Assembly (NCBI GenBank): GCA_039696685.1
Contig: CP155565.1
Span: forward strand, 1,302,001-1,366,000
Length of the DNA: 64,000 bases
Direction of reading: 5' to 3'
Origin: Vibrio sp. CDRSL-10 TSBA
GTDB taxonomy: Bacteria; Pseudomonadota; Gammaproteobacteria; Enterobacterales; Vibrionaceae
The notes beneath the pieces were generated by a model. That model worked only from the letters and a program-made list of their open reading frames with translations, did no database searches and had not been told where the DNA came from. The position numbers and the translations under genes are program-made. Positions 8,884 to 19,482 of the stretch are shown here, piece after piece (the first letter of the stretch is position 1; each line of letters opens with the position of its first letter).

Positions 8884-9714
8884 ATGATCATGAGTACTTT
8901 ATCTTCAGCCAATTCGCTCATCAGCGAGCAAAGAGCCAAACTTTTGTCGCCGCGTCCGGCGCAACTGATCACTTTGCCTTCTTACATGCACTGTCATGAT
9001 CACAGCTATACCCAGATAGTGATTGGCCTTAAAGGCCAGGCCGAATTCGAAGTGGGCGGAATGGGGAATATTGTTAATCCTGGTCAGGGCTGCGTGGTGA
9101 CTTCAGGCACCGGCCATGCGTTTGGTGGCATGGTCGGGCAATCCGACATTCTGGTGCTTAATATGCCTCAGCCGTGCGACGATGATCCGCTCACACTGCA
9201 CAAGCTCAATGAACTGGCAGGTAAGGACACTTATTTTAAGCTCGATAACCAGATTCAGAAATTGGTCCAGATGCTGGTGCAGGAAATGCAAAGTAGTCCG
9301 GATGACATGCTGCTCAGCCGGGCATGCAGTGATACGGTGCTGGCACTTCTGCAACGCCATATTTCGGCATTTGATGCCCAGCGTAAAGAGTCCCGTTTTG
9401 ACCTTGATGCAATCGATCGCTACATCGAACAGCATATCAGCCGACGCATTTCGGTGGCGCAGCTCGCTGGCAGTGTATTTCTTGGCGAAAGTCAGTTTCA
9501 TATGCTGTTTAAGGAACAGATGGGTATTACGCCGCATCAGTATGTGCTTGGAAAACGAGTGGATATGGCCAAGTCATTGATAGAAAATGGAAATTTAACA
9601 CTTGGTCAGATTGCTGAGTTAAGCGGTTTTTCCAATCAAAGCACCTTTACCCATACTTTTTCCCGTCTGCAGGGCATTTCTCCGTCGCGCTACAAAAAGA
9701 CGTGCCGCAACTAA
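8884..9714 (+). CDS. AraC-family transcription regulator, candidate activator of proline utilisation (PutR-type)
   Basis: About 276 aa with an N-terminal cupin-like sensor region (LPSYMHCHDHSYTQIVIG, then GQGCVVTSGTGHAF) and a C-terminal AraC double helix-turn-helix (ISRRISVAQLAGSVFLGESQ, then GQIAELSGFSNQSTFTHTFS). The Met at 8884 is chosen over the frame's upstream extension; the Met at 8890 is also possible. It sits directly upstream of, and co-directional with, putA, with a terminator between. PutA here lacks the N-terminal ribbon-helix-helix repressor domain of enteric PutA, so a separate regulator is needed. The position makes this gene the best candidate; the regulatory link is inference. 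Confidence 0.82.
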   Translation: MIMSTLSSANSLISEQRAKLLSPRPAQLITLPSYMHCHDHSYTQIVIGLKGQAEFEVGGMGNIVNPGQGCVVTSGTGHAFGGMVGQSDILVLNMPQPCDDDPLTLHKLNELAGKDTYFKLDNQIQKLVQMLVQEMQSSPDDMLLSRACSDTVLALLQRHISAFDAQRKESRFDLDAIDRYIEQHISRRISVAQLAGSVFLGESQFHMLFKEQMGITPHQYVLGKRVDMAKSLIENGNLTLGQIAELSGFSNQSTFTHTFSRLQGISPSRYKKTCRN

Positions 9715-9750
9715 TCACTACAAAACTCCAGTTTTAATGAGAATTATTCT

Positions 9751-9784
9751 ATAACCCGGCGTGAATCTATCAGCGCCGGGTTAT
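9751..9784 (+). terminator. Terminator after the AraC regulator
   Basis: ATAACCCGGCG and CGCCGGGTTAT form an 11-bp stem around a loop of about ten bases, followed by a T-rich tract. It separates the regulator transcript from the put operon. Confidence 0.85.
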
Positions 9785-9892
9785 TTATTTGCGTAATAAG
9801 CTAAATGAACAGCATTTTATTTTATAAATAATGCTGTGATTCTGTTTTTGTTTTGTTAAAAAGCCAAGTTTTTGGCAAAAAGCTCGGAGTTT

Positions 9893-9921
9893 TTGACAAG
9901 TATTCTCGACGCGCTCAAAAT
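9893..9921 (+). promoter_or_regulatory. Putative sigma-70 promoter of putA
   Basis: TTGACA at 9893-9898 and CAAAAT at 9916-9921 are spaced 17 bp. A small dyad (GCCAA-GTTT-TTGGC) lies 20 bp upstream at about 9863-9876 and could be an activator site. The inferred start is about 60 bases before the putA ATG. Confidence 0.6.
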
Positions 9922-9986
9922 ACACTGCGAGTCATTGTAGGAAAACCCGACTCAACGGATATCGGGTATGAGATTGAGGAAAACGC

Positions 9987-12900
9987 ATGTTTACTGCAAC
10001 TGATGTGTTGAACGCTGAGTTTGTTGAGCAGCCGCTTAGCCAACTTTGGTCACAGATCTCGCCACTTTACATGGTGGACGAAACCCAATGGCTCAAACAG
10101 CTTCTGCCTTTGGCGACGCCAAGTGAGGAAGAAAAAACCTCGATGGCGGTCAAAACGACACAATTGATCGAAGCGATTCGTCAAGACAAAAAAGCGATTC
10201 AGATGATTGATGCATTGCTGCTCGAATACAGCCTGGATACCCAGGAAGGTATTCTGCTGATGTGTCTGGCGGAAGCGCTGATGCGCATTCCGGATACTGA
10301 AACCGCGGACGCGTTCATCAAAGACCGTCTGGGCGTGGCGGACTGGAAATCTCATTTGAAGAATTCTGATTCTGTGTTTGTCAATGCGTCAACCTGGGGT
10401 CTGATGCTGACCGGGAAAGTGGTCGGCCTGTCTGACAGCCAGAGCACCAGCCCGGTTTCAGGCAGTGAATCGCCTGGTCAATAAACTGAGTGAGCCGGTG
10501 ATCCGCAAAGCGATGCATCAGGCGATGAAGGTGATGGGCCATCAGTTTGTCCTGGGGCGTAACATCAAAGAAGCGCAGAAAAACGGTCGCGTGATGCGTG
10601 ATAAAGGTTTCACCTACTCATTTGATATGTTGGGTGAAGCGGCGCTGACGACGGCGGATGCGGATAAATATTTTCAGGATTACCTGATGGCGATTGAAGC
10701 GGTGGGCCGCGACAAGTACGGACTGGAAACCAGCCCGGCGCCATCAGTATCGATCAAACTTTCTGCTCTGCACCCGCGTTATGAAGTGGCGAACCACAGC
10801 CGGGTGATGAGTGAGTTGTATAACACCTTGATCCAACTGTTGGACAAAGCGATTGAGTTGGATGTGGCGATCACCATTGATGCCGAAGAAGCGGATCGTC
10901 TTGAGCTGTCGCTGGAACTGTTCGAGAAAGTGTATCGCAGTGACAAAGTGAAGGGGTGGGGTAAGTTTGGTCTGGTGGTACAAGCCTATTCCAAACGTGC
11001 GCTGCCTGTGCTGGTATGGCTGACCGCACTGGCAAAAGAGCAGGGCGATCTGATTCCGGTGCGCCTGGTGAAAGGGGCATACTGGGACAGCGAGATCAAA
11101 TGGTCTCAGCAGAGTGGTTACACCGGCTATCCGGTCTATACCCGCAAAGAGGCAACTGATGTATCTTATCTGGCTTGTGCGCGTTTTTTGCTCAGCGAGC
11201 AGGTACGCGGTAACCTGTTCCCACAGTTTGCCAGCCATAATGCACAGACCGTTACCGCGATTGCAGTGATGGCTCAGCATAAAGATTTTGAGTTCCAGCG
11301 TCTGCACGGCATGGGTGATGCTTTGTATAACCATGTGATGGCGACTTACAAGCAATCGGTCCGTATTTATGCGCCGGTGGGCAGTCACAAAGATCTGCTG
11401 CCGTATCTGGTGCGCCGTCTGCTGGAAAACGGTGCCAACAGCTCATTCGTACATCGTCTGGTTGATGCGCGTTGCCCGATTAACACCTTGACTCAGCACC
11501 CGGTTGATATGCTGCTTGAGTACGAGTCATTAAATAACCGCCAGATCCCGTTGCCGCCGCAGATCTTTAACCAGCGAGCGAACTCTTACGGTGTCAATAT
11601 TGATATCGAAAGTGAAGCTAAGCCGTTCGAAGATCAGGTGAATGCGTTTTTGAACAAGCAGTGGCAGGCAGCACCGATCATCAATGGTCAGACTCAGTTC
11701 GAAAGCATGATCAAGGCTGAAAACCAGCCCGAGATCGTGACAGCACCGTACGATCGCCGGATCGAAGTGGGTCAGGTCATGCATGCCAACCTTGATCATG
11801 TTTCCGAAGCGATCGAAGTTGCTCAGGCCGCGTTTGCGCAGTGGAGTCAATCTCCGGCCGGCCAGCGCGCCGAGAAATTGGACAAACTGGCGGATCTGCT
11901 GGAAGCCAATCTGGCCGAGCTGGTGGCACTGTGTCATCAGGAAGCTGGTAAAACCGTTCATGACGGGATAGATGAAGTGCGTGAAGCGGTGGATTTCTGC
12001 CGTTACTACGCCCAACGAATTGATGACCTGGCTGCGTTTACGCTGCAAGGATTCGACGGCCAGAGCCGCCAGGTGACCCGTTCAGGGCGCGGCGTGTTTG
12101 TCTGTATCAGCCCGTGGAACTTCCCGCTGGCCATTTTCCTTGGTCAGATCACCGCCGCTTTAGTCGCGGGTAACACTGTGGTGGCGAAACCTGCTGAGCA
12201 AACCAGCCTGATTGCGGCCCGCGCGGTTGAATTGATGCTGGAAGCCGGTTTCCCGGGCGGGGTGATTCAACTGCTGACGGGACGTGGTGCTGCTATTGGT
12301 GGTGCGCTGACCTCGCACAGCGCGATTGCTGGCGTGGCCTTTACCGGCTCAACTGCGACAGCGCAGCGTATCAACCAGACTCTGGCGGAACGTGATGCGG
12401 ATCCGGTGCCTTTTATTGCTGAAACCGGTGGTCAGAAACGCGATGATTGTTGACAGTACTGCCTTGCCAGAGCAAGTGGTGCGTGATGTGCTGCGCTCTG
12501 CCTTTGCCTCTGCCGGCCAGCGCTGCTCGGCGCTGCGCGTACTGTTTGTTCAGCAGGACGTCGCTGACCGTATCATCGGCCTGATTAAAGGGGCGATGCA
12601 GGAGCTGTCTGTGGGCACACCTTACCTGCACAGCACGGATGTTGGCCCTGTGATTGATGGCAAAGCGAAACAAGGGTTGCTGGCGCATATTGAACGTATG
12701 AGTCAGAGCCAGAAAAAAGTGGCTCAGCTTGAGCTGGGTGAGGCTTGTGCCCATGGTGATTTTGTTGCGCCAAGCGCATTTGAAATCTCAGGGATTGATT
12801 GTCTGACTGAAGAGCAGTTTGGCCCTGTCCTGCATATTGTTCGCTTTAAAGCGAGTGAGTTGACGCAGGTGGTACAACAAATCAACGATACCGGTTTTGG

Positions 12901-13108
12901 TCTGACTATGGGTATCCATAGCCGTAACGAAACCACCTATCGCTGGATTGAAAAACATGCTCGCGTGGGTAACTGCTACATCAACCGCGATCAGGTGGGT
13001 GCTGTGGTTGGCGTACAGCCGTTTGGTGGCCAGGGTTTGTCCGGCACCGGACCAAAAGCAGGTGGCCCGCACTACCTGTACCGTTTTACTCAAGTTCAGT
13101 ACAGCTAA
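9987..13108 (+). CDS. putA: Bifunctional proline dehydrogenase / L-glutamate gamma-semialdehyde dehydrogenase (short PutA)
   Basis: About 1040 aa, oxidising proline to glutamate in two steps with FAD and NAD. The proline dehydrogenase barrel shows PVRLVKGAYWDSEIKWSQ and YAPVGSHKDLLPYLVRRLLE. The aldehyde dehydrogenase part shows SPWNFPLAIFLG, AFTGST, the Glu in AETGGQ and the catalytic Cys in FASAGQRCSALR. It lacks the ribbon-helix-helix DNA-binding domain of enteric PutA, so it is not an autorepressor. Two extra bases split the gene: 10455-10459 (GTTTC; corrected SPVQAVNRLVNKL) and 12435-12439 (GAAAC; corrected AETGGQNAMIVDSTALPE). Gaggaaaacgc gives a ribosome site before the ATG. First gene of the put operon. 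Confidence 0.95.
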
Positions 13109-13132
13109 TCGAACCAGCGAAGGAGATAGACC

Positions 13133-13831
13133 ATGGTGCATCAAGTAACTCGTTTTTCTGACGCTTTTTCGGCTTGGGAAAACTGGAATCTGACCGGTTT
13201 TGACTCAAAAAATGAGTCATTGCAGTCATTGAAAAATAATTTGCAACGCACGCTGCCGGCAGTGGCGGGTGTGTTTGCTTTTCATCTTCGTCAGGCGGCC
13301 ACGATGCTGGCGCAACCGCATCTGCTTAATGGCCCGACCGGAGAAACCAACGAACTTTATACTGCAGGGCGCGGTGTTGCCCTGGTCGTTCACGACGACA
13401 GCGGTAATGAAGCGAGACTGGCTGTCGCTGCCCAGTTATGTGCTGCGTTAATCGCAGGCAACAGCGTCGTGCTTTGCAGTGACGACACTGAGCTGACAGC
13501 CGCATTTAAGGCTGCTTACCAGCAGTCAACAATCCCGGCGAACCTGTTGCAATTTGCTACTCTGGATGCTTATCAGCAATTGATGGATTCAGATATCCGC
13601 TGCATGGGTTATGTCGGAAAAACGTCGGTTGAGCGTAGCCTCAACCGTCAGTTAGCCAAACGCCAGGGGGCAATTGTCAGCCTGGTGTCTGAAACGGATT
13701 TGGTCCACCTGCCGGTGGCGAACGATCCACATTTAGTGCTGCGTTTTATTACGGAACGCACGCGCACAATAAATATAACAGCAGTGGGTGGTAACGCGAC
13801 CTTGCTCGAGCTTGGAAACGAGGCCCACTAA
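13133..13831 (+). CDS. Stand-alone aldehyde-dehydrogenase-superfamily domain protein of the put operon
   Basis: 232 aa, intact, starting 24 bases after putA with a good ribosome site (aaggag). The middle part (GRGVALVVHDDSGNEARLAV, then AALIAGNSVVLCSDDTELTA) resembles the NAD-binding half of aldehyde dehydrogenases, and parts align by eye with the same region of PutA. No catalytic Cys/Glu pair typical of an active enzyme is seen. Long PutA proteins carry an extra C-terminal ALDH-like domain thought to be structural, lidding the substrate channel. This gene may be that domain made as a separate chain that docks to PutA. The homology class is fairly sure; the docking role is inference. Confidence 0.7.
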   Translation: MVHQVTRFSDAFSAWENWNLTGFDSKNESLQSLKNNLQRTLPAVAGVFAFHLRQAATMLAQPHLLNGPTGETNELYTAGRGVALVVHDDSGNEARLAVAAQLCAALIAGNSVVLCSDDTELTAAFKAAYQQSTIPANLLQFATLDAYQQLMDSDIRCMGYVGKTSVERSLNRQLAKRQGAIVSLVSETDLVHLPVANDPHLVLRFITERTRTINITAVGGNATLLELGNEAH

Positions 13832-13903
13832 ACCTTTCTGAACTATTCCCCCTGTCTCTGACGGGGGGACATGGAAGGCGATCTTATACAAGAGGACATA
13901 TCA

Positions 13904-15395
13904 ATGGAAAATGGTTTTGCCATTACGAGCACCTTTATCGTCTACCTCATTTTGATGTTGGCGATTGGGGTATATGCATATCAGCGAACGAAAAACTCGT
14001 CTGATTACTTTTTGGGCGGCCGTTCTTTAGGCCCTTGGCCTGCTGCACTTTCAGCGGGCGCATCTGATATGAGTGGCTGGCTGCTGCTGGGGCTGCCGGG
14101 TTATGCTTATGCGGCGGGTATTGAAGCTTTCTGGCTGGCTGGTGGTCTGCTGGCTGGTACTTGGCTGAACTGGCTGGTGACGGCAAAGCGTCTGCGCACC
14201 TACAGCATCACCACTGATGCGCTGACTCTGCCAGAGTTTCTGTCACGTCGTTTTAACGACAAATCGAAACTGATTCAAACTATTTCAGCGTTTTTTATCC
14301 TTTTGTTCTTCCTTTTCTACACCAGTTCAGGTCTGGTCGCAGGCGGTAAACTGTTTGAAACGGTATTTGGTCTGGATTACACCACCGCGGTTATTATTGG
14401 TACCATCTGCGTGGTGTCTTACACGCTGTTCGGTGGTTTCCTGGCGGTATCCTGGACTGACCTGGTACAAGGTCTGCTGATGTCTGCTGCACTGCTTATC
14501 GTGCCGATTGCGGCGATGGATGGTGGTCTGATGAAACTTGACCACGATCTTGTGGCAATCAACCCGCAACTGCTGACCATGTGGAACGATGTGAAAGGTG
14601 AACCACTCAGTGGTATCGCCATTATTTCTCTCGTCGCCTGGGGGCTTGGCTATTTTGGTCAGCCACACATTCTGGCTCGCTTTAAAGCCACCCGTTCGAA
14701 CAAAGATCTGACCACAGCACGCCGCATCGCGGTGCTGTGGACCGGCATTTCAATGGTAGGCGCTATGCTGGTGGGTCTGGTTGGTCTGATTTATGTGACT
14801 AATACTGGTGGCCTGCAGCTGGATGACGGCGAAAAAATCTTCATGCTGCTGGTGAATGCGATGTTCCATCCGGTTGTCGCGGGTATCCTGCTGGCGGCGA
14901 TTCTGGCGGCCATCATGAGTACAGCAGACTCACAGCTGCTGGTTTCATCATCAGCACTGGCAGAAGACTTCTACAAACAAGTATTTAAGACAGATGCGAC
15001 ATCAGAAGAGATTGTTCGTGTTGGTCGCCTGGCAGTTATCCTGATTTCTGTCATTGCTCTGGTTTCTGGCCATGACGCCGGACAGTTCGGTACTTGGTCT
15101 GGTCTCTTACGCCTGGGCAGGTTTCGGTGCTGCGTTTGGTCCGGCACTGGTGCTGAGCCTGTACTGGTCTCGTATGAACCGTAACGGTGCGCTGGCCGGT
15201 ATTCTGGTGGGTGGTATCACCATCGTGGTTTGGAAGCAACTGTCTGGCGGTTGGTTTGATGTGTACGAAATCGTTCCGGGAATCATCTTCTCTGCGATTG
15301 CAATTGTGGTTGTCAGCCTGACAACAGGTGAGCCGGAAGCAACGGTTCAACAGCAGCACAAGACATTCAAAAAGCACTTGATTGAACTCGATTAA
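13904..15395 (+). CDS. putP: Sodium/proline symporter
   Basis: About 497 aa of the sodium:solute symporter family; it imports proline with Na+ across the inner membrane. Family marks are SSDYFLGGRSLGPWPAALSA, GASDMSGWLLLGLPG, YFGQPHILARF and ILAAIMSTADSQLLV, with around 13 hydrophobic helices. The start at MENGFAITST is chosen for the agagga site 8 bases upstream; the earlier Met at 13871 is less likely. One extra base at 15062-15066 (GTTTC) shifts the frame near the C-terminus; corrected it reads ALVLAMTPDSSVLGLVSYAW. Third gene of the put operon, followed by a terminator. Confidence 0.95.
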
Positions 15396-15422
15396 ACAAC
15401 CTTAAGTTGACATGAACGAACA

Positions 15423-15448
15423 AAGCCTCACCGATGTGGGGCTTTTTT
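15423..15448 (+). terminator. Terminator of the put operon
   Basis: A G/C-rich stem (AAGCCTCAC / GTGGGGCTT, one mismatch) is followed by T6, 27 bases after the putP stop. Confidence 0.85.
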
Positions 15449-15612
15449 GTACCTGTGTCAGCAAGCGGTCATAGCAGAAACAGTTCGTGCTTGGGCTGTT
15501 AATTTTTGTACTTGGCTCACAATTTAAAAAGGAAAGTTTGGGACAATGGAACCAATCGATTCAATATGCGTCAATTGTAATTAATTGAGTAAATTAACAG
15601 GAGGAACTCCCC

Positions 15613-15840
15613 ATGCCAGAAGCGTATTGCAGCTGTTGTCGAAAAACCACACCGCACAAAGTTGTAATGAGGCGTTGTCAGACGGAAGTGTCGTCAGGAT
15701 GGCAGGGGTTCCAGCAATTCATGTCCGCGCTTGTCAATGGTGAGCACTATTACAAGATGGAGAAGCAGGGCTTCTGCCGGGTGTGTAACCAACCTTCAGA
15801 ATTGTCGGAAGCGGATTTCTCCCGCGCCAGAGTAATCTGA
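15613..15840 (+). CDS. Small cysteine-rich putative zinc-ribbon protein
   Basis: 75 aa, preceded by a strong ribosome site (aggagg, spacing 8). It has two Cys clusters, YCSCCRK near the N-terminus and CRVCNQ near the C-terminus, as in a small zinc ribbon with an insertion of about 45 residues (SGWQGFQQFMSALVNGEHYY) between them. No membrane segment or signal peptide. Monocistronic between the put terminator and a chemoreceptor gene. I do not recognise a named family; zinc binding is inferred from the Cys spacing. Confidence 0.7.
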   Translation: MPEAYCSCCRKTTPHKVVMRRCQTEVSSGWQGFQQFMSALVNGEHYYKMEKQGFCRVCNQPSELSEADFSRARVI

Positions 15841-15935
15841 GATTGTGACAGATTGATGGCTCTTGTATCTTAATGCGGGCACTATTTTATGTTTTCTGTT
15901 GATAATTAGAGCAGGATCAACTTATTGAATCTGGG

Positions 15936-15945
15936 TGTGTGTCCT
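15936..15945 (+). repeat. GTGTGTGTCC motif (isolated copy)
   Basis: One copy of the decamer found around the RAYT gene and in other intergenic regions. It lies about 100 bases before the chemoreceptor start, outside any gene. Confidence 0.5.
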
Positions 15946-16040
15946 GCATTCCTGCGCCGCATCTTTCGCTACGTAAACCCGGGGCTTTCCGCTAATCTGT
16001 CTGTTAATCACGCAGTGAAATAACAAACAGAGGTAGAGCA

Positions 16041-17931
16041 ATGCGGTTAAGTTTAAAGAGAAAAATGGTTTTCTCGGTGGTACTTGCGATAGCACTGACG
16101 GCAATCGCTTTAGTGATTGCCAGTTATCACATGTTTCAGCAGGACAGCTGGCGTGCGATTGAAAGTGAAAGCCGAAACACCTTGCGTGCCCATGCCAAAG
16201 GTATCGGCGATTGGTTTGCTGATAAGCAACACGCATTGCAGGGCCTGCGTGAGGAAATAGAAGCCAACCCGCAACTCGATCTGGTCCCGCATTTACGCCA
16301 GACTTTGCAGTCCGGTTCATTCGGTCTGAGTTACTACGGTAATGAGCAGGGTGAAATGTACCGTCAGGACCCGTCACTCAACAAAGCCGGTTACGATCCC
16401 CGTGAACGCGGCTGGTACCAACAAGCCAAACAAGCCGGCCAACCGATTACCACCGATCCTTATGTCAGTGTCACCATGCAAACGCTGGTTGTGACTCTGG
16501 CTGATCCTGTGCGTATTAATGGCCAGTTCGCCGGTGTCGCGGCATCCAACCTTGCCTTGAACAAACTGATTGAGGACGTGCTGGCTATTCCGGTTCCGGG
16601 TAAAGGTTACGCCATTCTGGTCAATCAGAAAGGTAATATCGTCGCACACCCGAATAAAGACCTGATCCTTAAGACCACTCAGGATATGGCCGCAGGGCTC
16701 AGTACGTCGGCTTTGAACGACGCCGCTAAGCAAAACACTCCGCTTGATCTGACCATTGACGGCCGTGAGAAGCTGCTGATGGCCCAGAGTATTGATAATA
16801 CCGATTGGACTCTGGTCATGGTGATGGATAAAGCCGTGCTGGCGCAGCCACTGAATAGTTTGCTGACGACTCAGTTGCTGATTGGTCTGGGTATTTTGCT
16901 GGTGATGGCATTAATCACTTCCTGGTTTGTTGCGCGTCAGCTTAATGAACTCGGTAATATTACAGCGGCATTGACCGATATTGCCGAGGGAGACGGAGAT
17001 CTGACTCGTCGCCTCAACGTCAAGAGCGAAGACGAAGTGGGTATTCTGGCTGACAAGTTCAACAAGTTTGTTGACCGTCTGCACGTGATGGTGAAAAACG
17101 TTCACTCTGTTTCCGTTGCTCTGAATGAGGGCGCCAATCATGCCGCGCGTTTCGGCAGGGCAGCGCGGAGAGCGCATCCGCACCCAGCAGGATGAAATTA
17201 CCATGGTTGCGACCGCGGTGACTGAGATGGCCTCTGCCACAGCGGAAATTGCCGGTAATGCCGATAATACCGCTAAGCAGGCCAACGAATCGGTCGATCT
17301 CGGTGCGCGTGGTTACAAACAGATGCAGCAAAGCAAACAGTCTATCGATCAGCTGGCGCAAGAGCTGAATGGTGCGGTCAATATTATCGGCGACCTAGAA
17401 GCGCAGGCGAATGAGATCTCTACCATCTTGTCGACGATTCGCTCTATTGCTGAGCAGACTAACCTGCTGGCGCTGAACGCGGCAATCGAAGCGGCACGGG
17501 CCGGCGATCAGGGGCGTGGTTTCGCTGTGGTTGCCGACGAAGTTCGGGTATTGTCGCAGCGCACCCATTCCTCGACAGAAGAGATTCAGACCAAGATTGA
17601 GGGGCTGCAAAAAGCGACCGCTAAGGCAGTGAGTGTGATGACGGACAGTCACCGTCTGGTCGAAACCAGTGTAGAGGATGTCAATCTGACCGGCGACAGT
17701 CTGCAGGCGATCAGTGAAGCGATTCAACTGATCAGCGATATGGCCACTCAGATTGCTTCAGCTGCCGAGGAGCAATCTCTGGTTACCGCAGATATCAACG
17801 GTAATACTGAATCTGTTCGTGAAGTGAGTGACCAGCTAGCCAGTGAGGCGACCGATGCGGTGCAGCAGGCCAAATCGCTGCACAATCTGGCCCAGGAGCT
17901 GGATCAGGAGATTTCCCGTTTCCGGCTTTAA
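16041..17931 (+). CDS. Methyl-accepting chemotaxis protein with dCache sensor (amino-acid type)
   Basis: About 630 aa. N-terminal membrane helix (about 8-30), a periplasmic dCache domain to about 275, a second helix ([20 protein letters not shown]), then HAMP and a cytoplasmic signalling hairpin with [20 protein letters not shown]. The sensor contains R-x-WY ([11 protein letters not shown]), a later Tyr (TDPYVS) and Asp (LADPV) in the order of the known amino-acid-binding dCache motif. An amino-acid ligand is therefore likely, and next to putAP proline is an attractive guess. One extra base at 17149-17153 (GTTTC) splits the gene after HAMP; corrected: [17 protein letters not shown]. No C-terminal receptor-modification pentapeptide is seen. 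Confidence 0.93.
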
Positions 17932-17960
17932 AGCGAAGTTTCCCCACCATTGATGAATCA

Positions 17961-17983
17961 GGGCGCCATGAGCGCCCTTTTTT
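17961..17983 (+). terminator. Terminator after the dCache chemoreceptor
   Basis: GGGCGCCATGAGCGCCC followed by T6, 30 bases past the stop. Confidence 0.9.
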
Positions 17984-18096
17984 CGTCGAGAGTATCCGCC
18001 TGCAGCGGTACAATTGAAAGCAAACGTCGCGAAAATATCAAAATAAGTCGCACTTATTAACTCAGCCAATATTAAGTCGTGGCAATAATGGTAGCC

Positions 18097-18119
18097 AGTA
18101 ATAGCTTCTATTACTTTTT
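18097..18119 (+). terminator. Second weak terminator hairpin
   Basis: AGTAATAG-CTT-CTATTACT followed by T4. The A/T-rich eight-pair stem is probably weak. It lies upstream of the riboswitch and could insulate it. Confidence 0.5.
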
Positions 18120-18233
18120 GCTAAATTTCATTGCTGCACTACTTTTCAATCGGCTATGAAAGCACTACCATAGCGGACAGCTTCAGGTTGAAATACTCGG
18201 CTGAAGTGGTACACAGTTTAATTTGAATATTAT

Positions 18234-18365
18234 TCTCAGGGCGGGGCGAAATTCCCCACCGGTGGTATACCCTAAGGGTGAGCCCACGAGCGCTCGAGCA
18301 ATCGAGGTCAGCAGATCTGGTGAGACGCCAGAGCCGACGGTCATAGTCCGGATGAGAGAGAATGA
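18234..18365 (+). promoter_or_regulatory. FMN riboswitch (RFN element) of ribB
   Basis: The conserved blocks of the RFN aptamer are present in order: AGGGCGGGGCGAAATTCCCC, ACCGGTGGTAT, GAGCCCACGAGCG, GTCAGCAGATCTGG, GAGACGCCAGAGCCGACGGT and the closing AGTCCGGATGAGAGAGAAT. FMN binding folds the leader and lowers expression of riboflavin synthesis genes. About 115 bases separate the aptamer from the ribB start, room for an expression platform acting on termination or on the ribosome site (aggagt). Confidence 0.97.
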
Positions 18366-18480
18366 CAAATACACCAGCCATCCTGCGTCGGGATTTCCTC
18401 GCCTTGGATTTGGTGACTTAGTTTTTGCCTTTTGATCCCTCATAAACAGCCCTGATTCTGGTCATTATTTAGGAGTAACC

Positions 18481-19138
18481 ATGAATCAGCTATCTCTACT
18501 TGCCGAATTCGGCGACCCAATTACCCGTGTTGAAAATGCGCTGCAAGCTTTACGTGAAGGGCGCGGTGTCCTGTTGCTTGATGATGAAGATCGTGAGAAA
18601 CGAAGGTGACATCATCTGCGCAGCAGAAACTCTGACTACAGAGCAAATGGCACTGATGATCCGCGAAGGCAGCGGTATTGTGTGTTTGTGTCTGACTGAT
18701 GAGCAAGCGGATAAACTCCAACTGCCACCTATGGTCAGTGTCAACGACAGCAAAAACCAGACGGCATTTACTGTTTCGATTGAAGCGCGTCACGGCGTGA
18801 CAACGGGTGTTTCTGCCAAAGACCGCGTGACCACAGTCAAAACGGCGGCCAACCCGACTGCCCAGCCGGAAGATTTGGCCCGTCCTGGTCACGTATTCCC
18901 GCTGCGTGCACGTAAAGGCGGTGTTCTGGCTCGTCGTGGACATACCGAAGGTACCGTAGATCTGATGCAAATGGCTGGTTTGCTGCCATCAGGTGTGCTG
19001 TGTGAAGTGACTAACCCGGACGGCACTATGGCCAAAACGCCGGAAATCGTGGCATTTGGTAAACTGCACAACATGCCGGTGCTGACCATCGAAGACATGG
19101 TCATGTACCGCATGCAATACGACCTCAAGCTGGCTTAA
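18481..19138 (+). CDS. ribB: 3,4-dihydroxy-2-butanone 4-phosphate synthase
   Basis: About 219 aa; converts ribulose 5-phosphate to the four-carbon precursor of riboflavin plus formate. The acidic active-site motif [13 protein letters not shown] and the [13 protein letters not shown] segment are present, as is the C-terminal [11 protein letters not shown]. The frame is split by one extra A at 18597-18601 (GAAAC) in the middle of the catalytic motif, between DDEDRE and NEGD. As written the protein would be dead, but the rest is perfectly conserved, so a sequence artefact is likelier. The ATG at 18481 follows aggagtaacc. Single-gene transcript under the FMN riboswitch. Confidence 0.96.
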
Positions 19139-19155
19139 GTCGTTTTACACTGTAA

Positions 19156-19181
19156 AGAGCGCGCATCGACGCGCTCTTTTT
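19156..19181 (+). terminator. Terminator of ribB
   Basis: AGAGCGCG-CATCGA-CGCGCTCT followed by T5, 18 bases after the stop. Confidence 0.9.
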
Positions 19182-19195
19182 GATCCCGCCGTTTC

Positions 19196-19350
19196 GGGGA
19201 CACACATGATTATAATCAGGACAGTCCCGTCAATCAGCCTTTAGTTCACGGTAAACAGCTCATGCGGTAAACAGTTCACGGGACACACACCTTAAGCATG
19301 CAAATAATTTAAAGCACACTCGCCCTTCCAATAATTAAAAGGACACACAC
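19196..19350. repeat. Cluster of three GGACACACAC motifs downstream of the RAYT gene
   Basis: Copies at about 19198-19207 (one mismatch at the end), 19281-19290 and 19341-19350, spaced about 83 and 60 bases. All lie in the same orientation, which on the transposase strand reads GTGTGTGTCC. A short internal repeat, GGTAAACAG(C/T)TCA, occurs twice between them (about 19251-19278). This is the only content seen in the ribB-RAYT intergenic region. The arrangement resembles REP sequences next to their cognate RAYT; that function is inferred. Confidence 0.65.
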
Positions 19351-19482
19351 TCTAAAAGACTTGAGGTATTCGCAGGGCACTCTTTAAATAAGTTGGGCAT
19401 CAACAGTTGCAACAACCCTGGTCATTGAATGAAAAAGTTGGCGGTGAATGGTGTCTGTTCCGAGGGCAGGAATGGGGGAGTG

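Noticed and set aside
10744-11388. 214-aa minus-strand frame inside putA
   Set aside because: It lies entirely within conserved proline dehydrogenase sequence and has no ribosome site or family resemblance.
9987-13108. putA and the other split genes as true pseudogenes
   Set aside because: The breaks share one base signature, and sequence on both sides is fully conserved in essential genes such as ribB and nadE, so decay of all of them is implausible.
19196-19350. CRISPR array from the repeated GGACACACAC units
   Set aside because: Repeats are only ten bases, spacing is irregular (about 83 and 60), and no cas gene is nearby.
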